The notes beneath the pieces were generated by a model, which made no database searches, was not told where the DNA came from, and saw only the letters and a program-made list of their open reading frames with translations. The position numbers were made by a program, and so were the translations under genes. 64,000 nucleotides of DNA, from the NCBI GenBank assembly GCA_030737835.1, contig JAUJYN010000053.1, forward strand, positions 348,467 to 412,466, written 5' to 3'. Below are positions 10,612 to 22,224 of this stretch, one piece after another. Numbering within the stretch: position 1 is the first letter of the stretch; every line of letters begins with the position of its first letter. The stretch is from Acorus gramineus (Eukaryota > Streptophyta > Magnoliopsida > Acorales > Acoraceae).

Positions 10612-13600
10612 TGTCACGCCCCAGGGCTGCCGTCCCCGAGACGTGGCAATAATAAATATCAGTTATCAATACCTGAGGTAAATAAGGACACCAACAACAA
10701 TACACAAGGCTGTCACGCCCCAGGGCGGCCGTCCCTGGGACACGGCAAGTGTACAAATATGATATCAGCAGTCTATACAGGAGGTCAATAATATACTCTA
10801 AACAACACCAAAAATGACAACACAGACAAAAGCAGGGCTGACATGATATATATACACCAAATAGCGGAAGTTAAAAGACTGAGTCTGTAATTCAAAAACA
10901 CATTACAGACTCGATACATAATCAATTATCCTGTGAGAGCCAATACATATACAAAGACATCCAAATATAATACAACGGGTGCCCAAGCACGGAAATATAA
11001 TACATACAATAAAAAAGGGATGCTGATAGCCTCTAACACTCGCGGGAACGTGGGGCTGCTCCGCTACTTCTGAAGTCCCTCGGGGAGCTCCTCCTTCAGA
11101 TCCGACTCCGTGATAAATGGAGAAAAATATGCGAGGGGTGAGCCACACGCTCAGTGAATAGCACAACCCATGCATCACAATTCATATTAACCTCAAAATT
11201 ATTCAAAACTTCAAAGTGGCAGGAATTACACAATCCAGTGGGTCGCGACATCGCCGACCCACCACACCCTCACCCTCACCCTCCAATAGGTGACATAGGA
11301 TATTGGGACTGACTAGGCTGTTAATCACCCTTGGTCCACCGATAGCCTCTCCTCCACTCCATAGGCCGCCTGATCTACTCCCACAATTCAGCACAGTCCA
11401 AAACCAAATCAGGAGGTACCTACTGATGGGAGCCCTCTGTCAGGACGGCCTTTCTAACGCTGGGGCAGTCTCTATACAGATCCAACGAAGGGAACAGAAA
11501 CAGCCTACCCACACGTATACGATCCAATCGGATCCGTCGGCAACATCTTCCTAACAATTTAAATGTCATGAATTCTTGCGAATTCCTCCAGGGAGCATAA
11601 CTACGATGCGGGGAAGCCTGTATTATAACCTCATGGTTGTAATATTCACTAAGCATGCTCATTACTAAATAAGCTCGCATTTGATTTAAATAAATTAAGC
11701 TAAATGGGAACATGCATAGGTTCAGGGCTTCCTAGCATGAAAATATGGTATCAGGATGCATGGCTCTTACACATATCCTAAGGGTGCAAGTCCCTAACAT
11801 ACAAGATCTAGGGTGGCATGCATACTACATAACAATCATGCCTGCATAGATTACATATTATACAAGTTAATATTAAACTATGGTGCCCCAGGGGAGAACG
11901 ATACACGCCTAAAAGCATATACGCCTCCCTACTGGGTTGGATTGTCCCACTCACCAATACCCGGGTCGTCGCGTGACCGTCCGTCAAGATCTGCAAGACA
12001 GGGCATTCAACATAGTGAGTAAAATACACAATTACATACAAAAATACACTAAAAATACCCAACACTCGGGCAAGCGTACATACGGCCCGTACGCACGCGA
12101 GCCCGAGTGCCCCGACTCACTCCCACACCCCTGGGCAGCCATGCGCACTGCCACCCGCACGCGCACGCACGGGTGCGCACGCACGCACGCACGCCCGAGC
12201 CCCGGGCGCACTGCTGTGTCCCAGCCCGCGCACCCAGACGCGCTGCCGCGCCTCTGCCAGCACGCCCAGACCCGCCGCACGCCGCACGCACGCTCGCGCG
12301 TGCCCGCGCGCACCGCGTGTCCAGCCCCGGGTGCACCCGAGCGCACTGCGCCCCAGTGCAGCACCTCGCGCGCACACCCGCACGGACTGTGCCCCAGCGC
12401 AGCACCCCGCGCGCATGCCCGCTCGCCTCCCCGCGCACACCGCACGCAACGCGCCCCTGCGCAGCGCTTCGCGCGTACGCCGTGCACTGCGCCCAGCGCA
12501 CCCGACCGCACGTGCCCAGCGCGCCTGACCGCAGCTCGCCTGCCTGCGCCTGCCTGCCTGCGCGCGCAGGCTCACGCGCACGCGCGCCGGTGAGCCCGCA
12601 TGCACCCGAGCCAACCCTAACACCTCCAACAGCCCCCAACAGCCCCCTCCAACCACCCAACAGCCATGCATAACCAAAAACACCTCCTAACATGCATCTA
12701 AACAAGAAAAGGAAGGAAATAAACTCACCCAAGGAGAGGAAGGAAAGGGGAGGAAGAACGGGTGCTCTTCGCTCATCGATTTGCCACCACCAAGACCACC
12801 ACCACCAAGATCTCCACTCAGCCAAGGAAGGGCTGAAAACAGGGGAGAAAAGAGGCTATGAGAGGGGGTCACACATGAGGGAACTCGAATCCGAGACCAT
12901 AGGAAGATAGATCGGGTCCTCACCTATCTTTTCTCCTTCTAGAGTTTCTTGATCAGGTCAAAAGGGGGTTTTAAAGAGAGGGAGAGAGAGATTGAGAGGT
13001 GGAGAAGATGATGAATAGTGGGGGGGGGGGGCACTATTCCTAGGCGTGGACTTAAAGGGGGCCACACACACACCTCACACACTCACCACTTACACTTAAC
13101 ACAAGGATTAATTAGGTTAAGCTAGGTTTAAGTTAGGTTTAAGTGCACTTTGACCCTAGTCAACCCAACCACACTAAAAACCAAAACCCAATGACCAAGT
13201 CAAAGGTCAACCTTGACCAAGTCAAGTCTCCCAATAACTTTTCGCTCGATCAAAACCCGGATACGATTCGGAACTATGAAATTCTGAAACGTTACCGGAA
13301 TTCAATGAAATTTTTGTGAGTAGCTTGAAATGGTACCAGGACACATAATATGTAGTTAGATTTTCAATCGGAGTCCTCAAACTCAGGATGATAGCTAAAA
13401 GTCTAAAATTTTAGCGGTTCCGATCGAAAAACGAAAAAGTTGAAAAACTGCCAGAATGCTCCAATGGTTACCAGAAGGCTAAAAAGTGACACATATATAA
13501 CACAAGGCGGCAAAGCAAGATAATGATAACTGACTGAAAAGCGGAAGCATAATATATAACAATGTCTGTAAATCAAAAACATTATTACAGACCCGAATAC

Positions 13601-14655
13601 ACAATCAATGTCCTGTGAAAGCCAAGTCTAGACCAAAGAAAATACAACCTGTGCCACATGCACGATTTACAAAGCATAAAATGACTCTAGGAATGCTGAC
13701 AGCCTCGCACAAGCCACCCGCCGGCAGAACGCTCCACGCCCATAAGACTACACCACAGGAAGCTCCAGCTCCACGCCCAACACTGCCCCATAAAAGAAAC
13801 AGTTTACGAGGGGTGAGCTACAAGCTCAGTGAGTGGCTGGAAACCAGTCACCATTCTACAGTTCAATACATAATCAATTTCCTTTCAAGGAAAACATGGG
13901 TAGAAACCCATGGGTAATTGGGTCACGCGGCGGCGCGACCAACCTCACCCCCACCCTCACTCCCGGAGGGAGTCTCTTGGGACTTATGGGGAGAGACCAT
14001 ACCGTCGGTCGAAGAGACCCGGATTTACTTGTCTAGAGACCATACCGTCAGTCGAAGAGACTCGGATTTACTGGTCTACTGAACACTACTGGATCATCTA
14101 CATCTAGATAATCGCCCATCGATGTCCTTCAACATCGATCACGAGACCAGACCCAACAACTATGGGAACGGTCGAACAACGAATGGGTCACGAGGCGACG
14201 TGTCTTCGCCTCATCCACACCCTCACTCCTGAAAGGAGACATCTTGGGACTTTGGGAAGAGACTTAGACTGCTCTACACCCCTGGTCCACCCGGTAGCCT
14301 CTCCCACCCTCGTGGCCTCCACCTAGTGCACTCCCACTATCAGTACTGTCCGACACATCGGAGGTACCTACGGATGGGAGCCCTCTGTCAGGTACAGCCA
14401 ACGCCGGGGAGTTCCTACATCGGATCCAACGAAGGGGAGAACGATTCCACGCTCGTGATATCATTCGTTAGCCCTCTTCCGGGTAGCCTCTACCTGGTAT
14501 ACTCCCACGATCGGTACTCCTCCGACTGCATCGGTGGTACCTACGGATGGGAGCCCTCTGTCAGGATAGCTACAACCCGGCCTCTTCAACTCAGACAACC
14601 TTGGGAGTGAACATTCCATGTTCGCAAAGCGAACCCCATGGAAACAACTACCACT
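10612..14655 (-). mobile_element. Decayed family A LTR, interrupted by a nested solo LTR
   Basis: Forward 10612 begins TGTCACGCCCCAGGG, the reverse complement of the family A LTR end. The 99 bp up to 10710 continue at 13503 after the nested insertion: the joined sequence is collinear with the end of the LTR at 50693-54333. From 13503 to 14655 it follows that LTR backwards: the CCACGCCCAACACTG block near 13770, the CACCCTCACTCC modules, two CTGTCAGG blocks, then the GTTCGCAAAGCGAACC block near 14615. At about 14655 similarity switches to a different part of a family A LTR, so the LTR start is missing. Confidence 0.75.
10711..13502 (-). mobile_element. Solo LTR of family A, nested in an older family A LTR
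   Basis: Reverse complement starts TGTTATATATG and ends GGGCGTGACA, the same ends as 657-3707, at 2.79 kb. It is flanked by a 6-bp direct repeat CAAGGC (10705-10710 and 13503-13508). Family members at 50693 and 56118 show the uninterrupted target. It carries the CpG-rich tract (12090-12600) bracketed by the same acceptor-like (11991) and donor-like (12728) sites. The GGGTGAGGG module is present near 11265-11285. No coding region remains. Confidence 0.88.
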
Positions 14656-15290
14656 CTGGAGGAGAAGAATATGCGAGGGGTGTGCCACACACTCAGTGAA
14701 TGGCACAAACTATGCAACGCAACACCTATTAACCTTAAAATAATTACAGTCACTAAACGGGAGTAACTGTACAAGCTAGTGGGTCGTAACATCGCCGACC
14801 CACCCCACCCTCACCCTCACCCTTTAGGGGGTGACATGGGCCTTTTGGGACTGACTAGACTGCTATTCACCCTTGGTCCACCGGTAGCCTCTCCCACGCT
14901 CCGTAGCTTACCTGGTATACTCCCACGATCAGCACTGTCCGATGCATCGGAGGTACCTACAGATGGGAGCCCTCTGTCAGGACAGCCTGTCTAATGCCGG
15001 GGATGTCACTACACGGATCCAACGAAGGGAAGAGAACAGCCTACCCACACGCATGCGATCCTCTTGGATCCGTCGACAACGCTTCCTAACATTTCTAATG
15101 TCATGAATTCTCAAGAATTCCTCCAGGGTGCATAACTAAGATGCGGGGAAACATATATTATAACAACAAGGTTATAATATTTTCTAAGGCATGCTTGTAA
15201 CTATATGCTCACATGATCCCCTAAGATGCGGGGAGACATACTCAGTGGCAAGCAACTTTAGATATCACTGGTGAACAAACAAGCATGCAC
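14656..15290 (-). mobile_element. Internal fragment of another family A LTR
   Basis: The segment is the reverse complement of the part of the 657-3707 LTR from about 3310 down to about 2600: ATGCGAGGGGTG at 14670, the CACCCTCACCCTCACCC module at 14800, a CTGTCAGGACAGCC block at 14975, and GAATTCTCAAGAATTCC at 15105. It has neither LTR end. Its junction with the preceding LTR at 14655 is a recombination or deletion breakpoint. Confidence 0.65.
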
Positions 15291-16679
15291 AGGTGATTGG
15301 GTCCTTCTATTATGTCATTGACAATACTGACATGTTGAATCTGAAGGCTCAAATGAGATCTCAATTGATGCAGGTATTATGGCTATGATTCTTTGTTTTT
15401 TGTTTGTAGATACTTAGATAGTAAATGATCAGATATATCCTGTTATAGAGCAAGAGAGTCCTCAATCATTGCCTTGCAAATGGATGAATTTAGCTAACCC
15501 CATTATTTGTCATGTTTTTATTGCTAGCAAACATGAATATGGGTAATGCTACAAGCTTGTGATTGCGTTATCGAAATGCTGAGAGGACATTATGCCCATT
15601 CCCTTGCTTGCTTTGGTGAAACAGCCTTTCATTTTATTGAAGCATCAAAGGTTTATGACAACTCCTACAGTTTAAAGAAGAAATTCATGGTTCGAATTTA
15701 GATAGATAGAATTGATTATTTTTTTTCTTTCTTAGATATTGTTAGAGTTTGGTTTCTACTATTATGTACAATTGAAGAATATAGTTATTTCTGCCTCGTA
15801 AAGTTTGAATTAGCTTAATTGTGTAGAAGAAAATGTTTTTTTTTAACCTAAACCTTCACTATGTCATGTTCTCTTGAAAGTTTTTGCTGTCATTATATTA
15901 TGTAATGTCCCGTGTGTAAAAACATTCAAGATATCACAATTTCTGTCAATGTTTGCATATGATTCAGTTCTACTATGTCTAAGGATTTTATGTTTTGTTC
16001 AAGCAACCATGACAAGGGATATTTAGTTTATGACTTAAGGCTGTGTGCTGACTTGGATTGGATTTTTCAGGTGAATCCTAAAGATGGCCAAGAACATGTG
16101 ACTCTATTTAACAATCTTTTGGTTGGTTAATATAGCTCACTGTGCTCTAAGAGTTGGAAAAAAGCATAGATGCTGTAAGATTGCCCCCTTATTAGAGTCC
16201 ATTTTAGGGTTGCTACATGCCAAGCTTTGCAAAAAAAGCCCCCCTGTTATTGTTCATCTATGAAATATATACTTATTATATATATTAGATTCTGTAGTTC
16301 CCCTGCTTTAAGTTTTACTGAAATGGCTCATTGTTGATGTAATGCAATGAACATGTGGATGACTGTCATGTTTTAAGTTTAAAATTGCTTGTTCATACAT
16401 TATTAGAAGTGTATACCTATTTCCATTTTCAAGCAACTGTATTATTCTTATATACTTATGATTAATATTCTTGTATATACTTATAATTGTGTATTACAAT
16501 TATGTGAATTCAGTAATATAGTTAATGCAAATATATAATTCATGAAAAATATAGTTCATTGATATAATATAGTTCATGCAAAATTTTACAAGTCAAATTC
16601 TTATTGGTTTTGTGATTAGTATCTAACACGCGCAATGGCGCATGCATTTAAACTAGTGACATTAAAATGGCAACCAAAA
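15291..16679. other. Low-copy intergenic DNA
   Basis: AT-rich DNA without a recognisable gene. About 15300-15375 could read as a short peptide-coding stretch ending in a donor-like GATGCAG then GTATTA, but no second exon follows that I can connect and I do not recognise a family. Nothing else is visible. Confidence 0.4.
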
Positions 16680-16731
16680 CATGTCTCTTCCGACACATCA
16701 AAATTTCTTCTCCCACTGACAGTTTCCAATA
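16680..16731 (-). pseudogene. Receptor kinase scrap
   Basis: About 50 bp nearly identical to the kinase subdomain around 18925-18975 of the receptor kinase pseudogene (CTTCTCCCACTGACAG on the forward strand). It is followed by a poly(A) run and unrelated DNA, so it is a fragment, not a gene. Confidence 0.7.
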
Positions 16732-17019
16732 AAAAAAAAAGGCATTGTTATACCTAAATTAACTTGTATGCATTGATAGATTTCTATTGACATGTTTATG
16801 TTAACACGTTGCATGTTTTAAAAGAATTTTTTTATATTTTTTATAAATATATCTATTTAATTCATTTGAATTTATGTTTCATTTTTTATAAAAGTATGTA
16901 ACTCATTAGATGATGTATATTATGTTTAAAAATTTTGAAACACATGTAGACTGGAATTGATGCTAGAAATGTGGTTGGATGTAATATTAGACAAAAAAAA
17001 AAAAAAAAAAAAAAACCTT

Positions 17020-17400
17020 GTCCCCTTAACATTTATTTTTCTTCCAAAACTTTCAATAAACACAGAGTCTTTCATCCACTTTACACGGCTAATTGAAACA
17101 GAGTAAAAAAAGCAGCAGAATATGAGATCCAAACTTTCCCGTGACAGTACTGAAATTTTAGTTTTAACCAAAATATGAAAGCTAGAAGGATATTTTTAGC
17201 ATTGCCAACTCTAGAAATGTTACTTTAAAGCTTGCCATATATATTTCTTAATCCAAAATACTGATACAATCCACATTCCTCTAACCTAGTATATCGTATA
17301 TATTACGTTAGAAATATACAAAAAAAAGTATGGATTTAATTTATTCAAGTATATGGTTCAGTTCTTTGTAAGGGTATGTATTTTATTAAACAAGTACACA
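17020..17400. repeat. Host segment paralogous to 50360-55272 (uninterrupted copy)
   Basis: This stretch (CACTTTACACGGCTAATTG near 17075 to GTAAGGGTATG near 17370) matches, in order, pieces at 50540-50692, 54339-54400 and 55131-55272. Here it is continuous, and at the three places where the other copy carries retroelements it holds the single target sequences ATATG, CCATA and GGGTAT. It therefore serves as the empty-site reference. No gene is visible. Confidence 0.85.
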
Positions 17401-18495
17401 CTTAAAAAAAAAACGTAAATTGTGGATTGCAAGAGTAACTACAAGATTGACTTTTCTAACATTATTCAAAGTTCATCCAAGCCTTTCCAAAGGGAATACT
17501 TAATCATAAATTCAATAATCTACAATGCATCATAAGGTTGTGTTTTAAAAATATTAACACCTCAGTTGAGTGTTACTGAAAAATATTCTATTTGAATGAA
17601 TTCTAATTTCCTAGAACTCATATATTTCCACTGCTGATAAATGAAATCATCAATCCACCTTAATACCAAAAGCTAGTAAGTTAAAAGGGTCTACGATTTG
17701 ATCATTTGACATCTTTTACAAAGGCGAGAGATGTTTATGGACTTATGCAGTCCTTATGTTAAGGCTATAAGACAAACATGATATCTCAAGAGTACAATAT
17801 GAAGCTCTAAATTTTTTAACATTCAATAGACAACAAAATCAAAGTTTCCATTGTCTCACCCAGAGTTAATTAAATTATGAAACAAATTCGAAGATAAAAG
17901 CACATCAGAAACAACATTCAAGAAGGGGTTAAACTTATTGTGCAAGATATAACATACTTATTGTCCAAACTTTTCAATGACAGTCCACAGATCATTCACC
18001 AAAACATGAAAAGTCTGAAAGGGAATTGTTTTTAGCAATGTGAAATTTTCCAAGGTTCCTTTTATAATTACCAAATATAAATGCTAATAAAAAAATTTAA
18101 TTCAGTACATTCTAAACAATAGCTCGGTTTCCAAAGACAGTTCTTATTCCAAATCACATAATCATAACGAAGCATAATGTCGTGTTTTAAGAATACAATA
18201 TTTCCATGATCTTTAGAACTTTATCCTTCCACTGCAGATAAATACAATAGTAACAATGGCCAGTCCTTTGTCTGGCAATCGTGTTTCAAATACACAAATG
18301 GCAGGCAAATGAAGATTCCGAGATAGCATATTATGTTATATAAAATTGTAATGTGATTGCTCAAGAATATGAAATCAGATCAACTATAATTGATTTGAGC
18401 CAACAGAGATGATGATATCTTTTCATTATTTCTTTCCGACACAGATGATGAACCACTCAAGGCTTGCAACGATGAAGGCGAAGAGGTCACAGGTG
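17401..18495. other. Intergenic DNA downstream of the receptor kinase
   Basis: AT-rich, with no ORF or repeat recognised. It lies 3' of the minus-strand kinase gene and may include its original 3' untranslated region and terminator, but no boundary is visible. Confidence 0.4.
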
Positions 18496-18592
18496 CAGCA
18501 CTCACGCTAACACTTCCACTTGTGATACTTATAGTCCCATCCAAAGCATCTGCACGACTTTCCCCATCGTTGGCCTCTGCGATGGCTGTTAG
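18496..18592 (-). pseudogene. Partial tandem duplication of the kinase 3' coding end
   Basis: The block repeats the coding end at 18646-18777 (CACGCTAACACTTCCACT, GTCCCATCCAAAGC, CATCTGCACGACTTTCCCC) but lacks the segment encoding the proline-rich linker between them. It is a local direct duplication with an internal deletion, sitting just beyond the stop codon of the kinase frame. Confidence 0.75.
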
Positions 18593-18618
18593 CGCTCACG
18601 CTAACGCTCACACTAACG

Positions 18619-20000
18619 CTAATGCTCAGCAAATGTGGAGTTAGCGCTCACGCTAACACTTCCACTCGTGATACTCAAAGTCCCATCCAAAGCCTTTGGA
18701 GCTGGAGGTCTCTCAATTGTCATAATCCCTTCAAGCATCTGCACGACTTTCCCCATCGTTGGCCTCTGCGATGGCTGTTCTTGAATGCACCAAAAACAAA
18801 CCTCAATCACCCTTCTCAACTGTTCGGCATCAATCTCATTGTCATTCAACCTCTTATCAACAATACCTCCAATGTTTCCCTTATCATACTCTTCATAAGC
18901 CCACACTGAGAAATTTTTCTGACCAGTCTCTTCCGACACATCGAAATTTCTCCTCCCACTGACAGTCTCCAATAAAATCATCCCATAACTGTAAACATCA
19001 GACTTTGAAGTGATTGGTAAGTTTGCAAGCCATTCAGGAGCTAGATATCCTCTTGTTCTCCTAACACTCATCAATGTACGATGCCGGTGGTCTTTGGGGT
19101 TGATGAGCTTCACGAGTCCAAAATCCAAGACTTTGGCATTGAAATTCTTATCAAGGAGGATGTTTTCTGGCTTGATATCACAGTGTATAATGCAATCCCT
19201 GCACTCCTCGTGGAGATAAGTTATCCCCTTCGCAGTCCCAAGCGCAATACTGAATCGAGTCTCCCATCCTAGCCTTGACATTGAAGAGAAAAGAAAGCAA
19301 TCCAAAGACCCATTTTTCATGAACTCATACACAAGCAACCTATGACATCCTTCAGAGCAGAACCCAATCAGTCCCACCAGATTCAAATGGTGGGTGCTGC
19401 TTATTGTTGCGACCTCCATCCGAAATTGCTTCTCCCCCTGCTCAATCCCCTCAAGCTGCTTCACTGCAACAACCGTCTGATTGGCCAATGTACCATGATA
19501 AACAGCCCCAAACCCGCCGGCTCCAAGCTTTTCCCTGAACCCCTTCGTGCACTTCTGTAGTTCCTTATACGAGAACTGAATGAGCGCACCCGAAGCATAT
19601 TCGAGGAGCGTGTACTGAGCATACTCTGCCGCAAACCTCGAACCCCGACAGAAACAATAATAGACCACACCCTCCAAGAGGACAAGACCCACAAGTGTCC
19701 CAACCACCACAGCCACAACAATACCAGCTCTCAACCCCGATTTCTTCGTCAGGGTATTGCTCGAAACAGAGATCGGCTGATTCAGCAGTGCGGGAGGGCA
19801 CACCCGAACGAACGACGTGCTGAGAAGCGCCGGGGACTGGTATCCACTAATAAAGTACACGAAACTCGGCTGTGTAAGGCAATTCTCGCGGCATGCGGAG
19901 AACCCTTCAAAGAAGACCTCGTTGCCATTGGAGGCAACTTGCTTGAGAGGGTACGTCAAGAACTGGGTGTTATCCAATTCTCGCATGGTCGAGTTCATCG
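18619..20000 (-). pseudogene. G-type lectin S-receptor-like kinase, 3' half (TM + kinase), cut by copia element
   Basis: A 459-codon open frame encodes the membrane-proximal region, one TM helix and a full Ser/Thr kinase domain of a plasma-membrane receptor kinase; the family is recognisable as At1g34300-like. Counted from the first Met: TM about 91-117 (AGIVVAVVVGTLVGLVLLEG then VV), glycine loop GAGGFG 159-164, VAVK lysine 180, catalytic HCD 272-274 (non-RD type), DFG 292-294, APE about 320-322. Relatives have SDFGLAK and VRGTRGY where this copy has LDFGLVK and VRRTRGY, suggesting relaxed constraint. The 'start' is not native: the frame is broken at 20000 by the end of a copia LTR, and the N-terminal half lies at 25020-26481. 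No intron is seen, as usual for this group. Confidence 0.9.
19547..20000 (-). repeat. 454-bp kinase-gene duplication, left copy
   Basis: This block is repeated almost base for base at 25020-25472; I see one 1-bp indel (ACTTGCTTG here, ACTGCTTG there). It spans the juxtamembrane and TM coding region. It is not a target-site duplication, which for copia would be 5 bp. Confidence 0.93.
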
Positions 20001-20372
20001 TGTTGGGATTTTTAACAATTTTATTTGAGTGAAATAAATAATACTAATCGCGGAAAAAATATTTATGCAGCCCAAAATAATCACCAAAGCAATCAGAAAA
20101 ATATAAAGACAAGCAAACCACCAAGCAACACCAAATTTAACGTGGTTCGGCTTAAGCCTACATCCACGGGGCACTCCAGCAGCAATCCACTATATTAAAA
20201 ATATAATGAAAAATAATGTCTTCTCAAGTTTTGCCCAAAACTTGAGGAATACAAATATAAGAGAGGGATACAGGGTTACCACAAGAAGAACCCTAAATCT
20301 GATCTTCTAAATAATTGGAAGAAGAAGACCACGTGGAACAACGTCGGAATCCACGAAGAAGAAGTCCTGAAG

Positions 20373-20425
<53 letters not shown>

Positions 20426-20571
20426 TGCCGAACAAGAGCTGCCGCTAACATAAGTCGGTCATAGAAAACAAAAGAGAAAGGAAAAACCTAATATCTAATT
20501 ATGCCCTGTTCACGTGCATATATATATACCACCCATGCATGGGCCATCATGGGCTGGGCTCACACCCAACA
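20001..20571 (-). repeat. Copia 3' LTR
   Basis: 571 bp. On the minus strand it starts TGTTGGGTGTGAGCCC and ends AAAAATCCCAACA. It contains a (CT)n run on the forward strand (20377-20420) in the transcribed leader and a TATATATA stretch at 20517-20528 beside a CACGTG box (20512-20517), a plausible U3 promoter. Confidence 0.95.
20377..20420. repeat. (CT)n microsatellite
   Basis: An uninterrupted CT dinucleotide run of about 44 bp inside the copia 3' LTR. In the truncated 5' LTR the corresponding run is shorter, contains GCTC, and is the exact place where element sequence ends and duplicated kinase sequence begins. Confidence 0.95.
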
Positions 20572-20585
20572 ATCTCCCCCTCCAG
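20572..20585 (-). other. Copia polypurine tract
   Basis: On the minus strand, TGGAGGGGGAGAT immediately precedes the 3' LTR start TGTTGGGTG. It is the plus-strand DNA priming site. Confidence 0.85.
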
Positions 20586-20617
20586 CCCAATGAGGGGGGA
20601 ACCCGGTCCGTGACTCC

Positions 20618-22195
20618 TCACCTGGAGTCCATGCTAGCCAACTTCTTGCAAAGCTCGAACTTGTTCTTCGGAACAACTTTTGTCATCGCATCTGCGGGAT
20701 TACGGTCGGTGTGAATCTTCTTCATCTTCATCAAGTTTTTCTCGATGGCATCACGGATCCAATGATATCTAATATCAATGTGCTTCGTACGAGAATGATA
20801 AGTAGCATTTTTACTCAAATCCAAAGCGCTCTGGCTATCACAAAATACTACATACTCGTCTTGCTTCAAACCCAGTTCTTGGAGAAAACGTTTCAACCAT
20901 ATCATTTCTTTACTTGCTTCGGTAGCTGCAATATACTCTGCTTCTGTCGTAGACAAAGCAACACACTTTTGCAGTTTTGACTGCCAAGAAACAGCTCCCC
21001 CTGCGAAAGTAAATAAGTATCCCGATGTTGACTTTCGTTGATCAAGATCACCTGCCATGTCAGCATCTGTAAAGCCTTCCAACACTGGTTTTGAACTGCC
21101 GAAACTCAAGCACAACTTCGAACTGCCCTTTAAATACCTGAAGATCCACTTCACTGCTTCCCAATGATCCTTTCCAGGATTCGCAAGATATCTGCTCACA
21201 ACACCAACTGCATATGATATATCTGGCCGAGTGCATACCATAGCATACATCAAACTTCCTACTGCAGAGGAGTAGGGAATTTTCTTCATCTCTTCCTTTT
21301 CTTCATTGGTCGAGGGACACGAACTTCTGCTCAATTTTAAATTTTCTGTGATAGGCGTGCTAACGGCATTGGCACCTTTCATATTGAACCTTTCAAGAAT
21401 TCGTTCAATATATTTTTCTTGTGACAACCACAATTTCTTAGCTTTCCTATCACGAATAACCTGCATGCCCAAAATCTGTCGTGCTGATCCTAAGTCTTTC
21501 ATTTCAAAAGACTTAAATAACTCCTGTTTTAATTTTGTGATCATCATAGCATTCTGTCCGATTATGAGCATATCATCCACATAGAGCAAAAGAATTATGA
21601 AATCACCTTTAGTGGACCTTTTGAAATAAACACAAGGGTCTGCAGTTGTCTTTTGGTATTCCTGACTCACCATGAAGGAGTCGAACTTTTTATACCACTG
21701 CCTTGGTGCCTGCTTCAGTCCATAGAGACTTTTCTTTAATCTGCAAACCATGTGTTCTTTTCCTTTGACTTCAAATCCCTCTGGTTGCACCATGTATATC
21801 TCTTCCTCCAAATCGCCATGGAGGAATGCAGTCTTTACATCGAGCTGTTCAACCTCAAGATCAAGGCTAGCTGCTAAACTGAGAATTGTTCTGATGGAAG
21901 TCATCTTCACCACTGGAGCGAATATCTCATCGAAGTCTATTCCGTGCTTCTGTCCAAAGCCTTTGACCACTAGTCGAGCTTTGTACTTCACCAAATTCTC
22001 GTTCCCATCTCTTTTGAGCTTGAACACCCATTTATTTTGCAAAGCTTTTCTATCCTTAGGAAGTTCAACCAACTCATAAGTATTATTTTTCTGTAGAGAG
22101 TTCATCTCATCATGCATGGCCCTAAGCCATTTTTCTTTTTCTTTATGAGTTTGTACCTCCTGAAAACTTTCTGGCTCCCCCTCTTCAGTGAGCAA
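20618..22195 (-). CDS. Copia Pol: reverse transcriptase and RNase H
   Basis: An open frame of 525 codons covers the copia-type RT (conserved KARLVVKGF, DVKTAFLHGDLEEE, catalytic LLYVDDMLI) and RNase H (DADMAGD, STTEAEYIA, CDSQSA), ending near CKKLASM as in Tnt1-type elements. The products copy element RNA to DNA inside virus-like particles. The listed Met is not the true start: homology continues upstream in this frame (KYPTSEYILL) to about 22225, where a 1-bp shift separates it from the gag-protease-integrase frame. In a functional element both frames form one polyprotein. Confidence 0.93.
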   Translation of the reverse strand: MLTEEGEPESFQEVQTHKEKEKWLRAMHDEMNSLQKNNTYELVELPKDRKALQNKWVFKLKRDGNENLVKYKARLVVKGFGQKHGIDFDEIFAPVVKMTSIRTILSLAASLDLEVEQLDVKTAFLHGDLEEEIYMVQPEGFEVKGKEHMVCRLKKSLYGLKQAPRQWYKKFDSFMVSQEYQKTTADPCVYFKRSTKGDFIILLLYVDDMLIIGQNAMMITKLKQELFKSFEMKDLGSARQILGMQVIRDRKAKKLWLSQEKYIERILERFNMKGANAVSTPITENLKLSRSSCPSTNEEKEEMKKIPYSSAVGSLMYAMVCTRPDISYAVGVVSRYLANPGKDHWEAVKWIFRYLKGSSKLCLSFGSSKPVLEGFTDADMAGDLDQRKSTSGYLFTFAGGAVSWQSKLQKCVALSTTEAEYIAATEASKEMIWLKRFLQELGLKQDEYVVFCDSQSALDLSKNATYHSRTKHIDIRYHWIRDAIEKNLMKMKKIHTDRNPADAMTKVVPKNKFELCKKLASMDSR

Positions 22196-22224
22196 AATAT
22201 ACTCAGAGGTGGGGTATTTGATGT

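Noticed and set aside
15300..15380. Possible exon ending at GATGCAG/GTATTA
   Set aside because: One short open stretch with a donor-like end, but no partner exon or recognised family. Too weak to call a gene.
18619..19998. Kinase frame as an independent, functional cytoplasmic kinase gene
   Set aside because: It has no native promoter or start: the first Met is inside the ectodomain coding region next to an inserted LTR end, and conserved kinase positions near DFG and the activation loop are changed.
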